NCBI GenBank assembly: GCA_038527485.1
Contig: JBCBFT010000016.1
Location: forward strand, 1-64,000
Direction of reading: 5' to 3'
Origin: JALEFZ01 sp038527485
GTDB taxonomy: Bacteria; Bacteroidota; Bacteroidia; J057
DNA length: 64,000 nt
In this document: positions 64,000-64,000 of the stretch, one piece after another
Layout of the letters: every line of letters begins with the position of its first letter
How positions within the stretch are numbered: the stretch's first letter is position 1
The notes under the pieces: model-generated
What the model was told of the DNA's origin: nothing
What the model saw: the letters and a program-made list of their open reading frames with translations, nothing else
Databases searched by the model: none
Position numbers and translations under genes: made by a program

Positions 64000-64000
64000 T

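Overview
The window is chromosomal DNA of a Bacteroidota bacterium. The evidence is a SusC/SusD pair, a hybrid two-component regulator (HTCS) of polysaccharide-utilisation type, many C-terminal tails of type IX secretion (T9SS) type, ELWxxDGT-repeat proteins, and candidate TAnnTTTG-type -7 promoter boxes. The number of sulfatases suggests a marine or otherwise sulfated-glycan-rich habitat. A Saprospiria-like lineage is possible, but I cannot prove it from the sequence.

Layout. (1) 1-2461: an AT-rich, tightly overlapping three-gene cassette made of a GHKL histidine-kinase-like ATPase (cut by the window edge), a receiver-domain protein with an unknown C-terminal half, and an unrecognised third protein. 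(2) 2554-9142: cysteine desulfurase, a secreted PKD-domain protein, a stretch of hairpins, a secreted GH5 endoglucanase-like enzyme, and an orphan gene. (3) 9216-19632: a complete branched-chain amino-acid operon on the minus strand, in the order leuA-leuC-leuD-leuB-ilvE-ilvD-ilvB-ilvN-ilvC, ending in a candidate terminator near 9153-9185. (4) 19841-25194: housekeeping and orphan genes, including a Cys-rich repeat gene that looks 5'-truncated, a lipoprotein, a nitronate monooxygenase-like flavoprotein and a degenerate locus.

(5) 25303-63999: a large sulfated-polysaccharide utilisation region. It holds five S1-type sulfatases, each with a CxPxR formylglycine signature. It also holds a lipoprotein of the formylglycine-generating-enzyme family, a galactose mutarotase-like lipoprotein, a GH2 enzyme, a five-bladed-propeller (GH43-like) lipoprotein, and a frameshifted remnant of a second glycosidase-like gene. 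Two paralogous clan GH-A-like secreted proteins and a third TIM-barrel-like hydrolase do not match a family I can name. SusC/SusD with a lipoprotein sulfatase sits upstream of the HTCS regulator, and two ELWxxDGT proteins are also present.

How the genes fit together (inference). SusC/D would bind and import sulfated oligosaccharides, and surface or periplasmic sulfatases and hydrolases would strip and cut them. GalM would feed released aldoses, probably galactose-like, into catabolism, and the HTCS would sense an oligosaccharide and switch the locus on. The exact glycan cannot be named from sequence alone. The most promising novelty is the paralogous hydrolase pair (33304-36696 and 50045-52687), together with the exported FGE-like protein placed among sulfatases.
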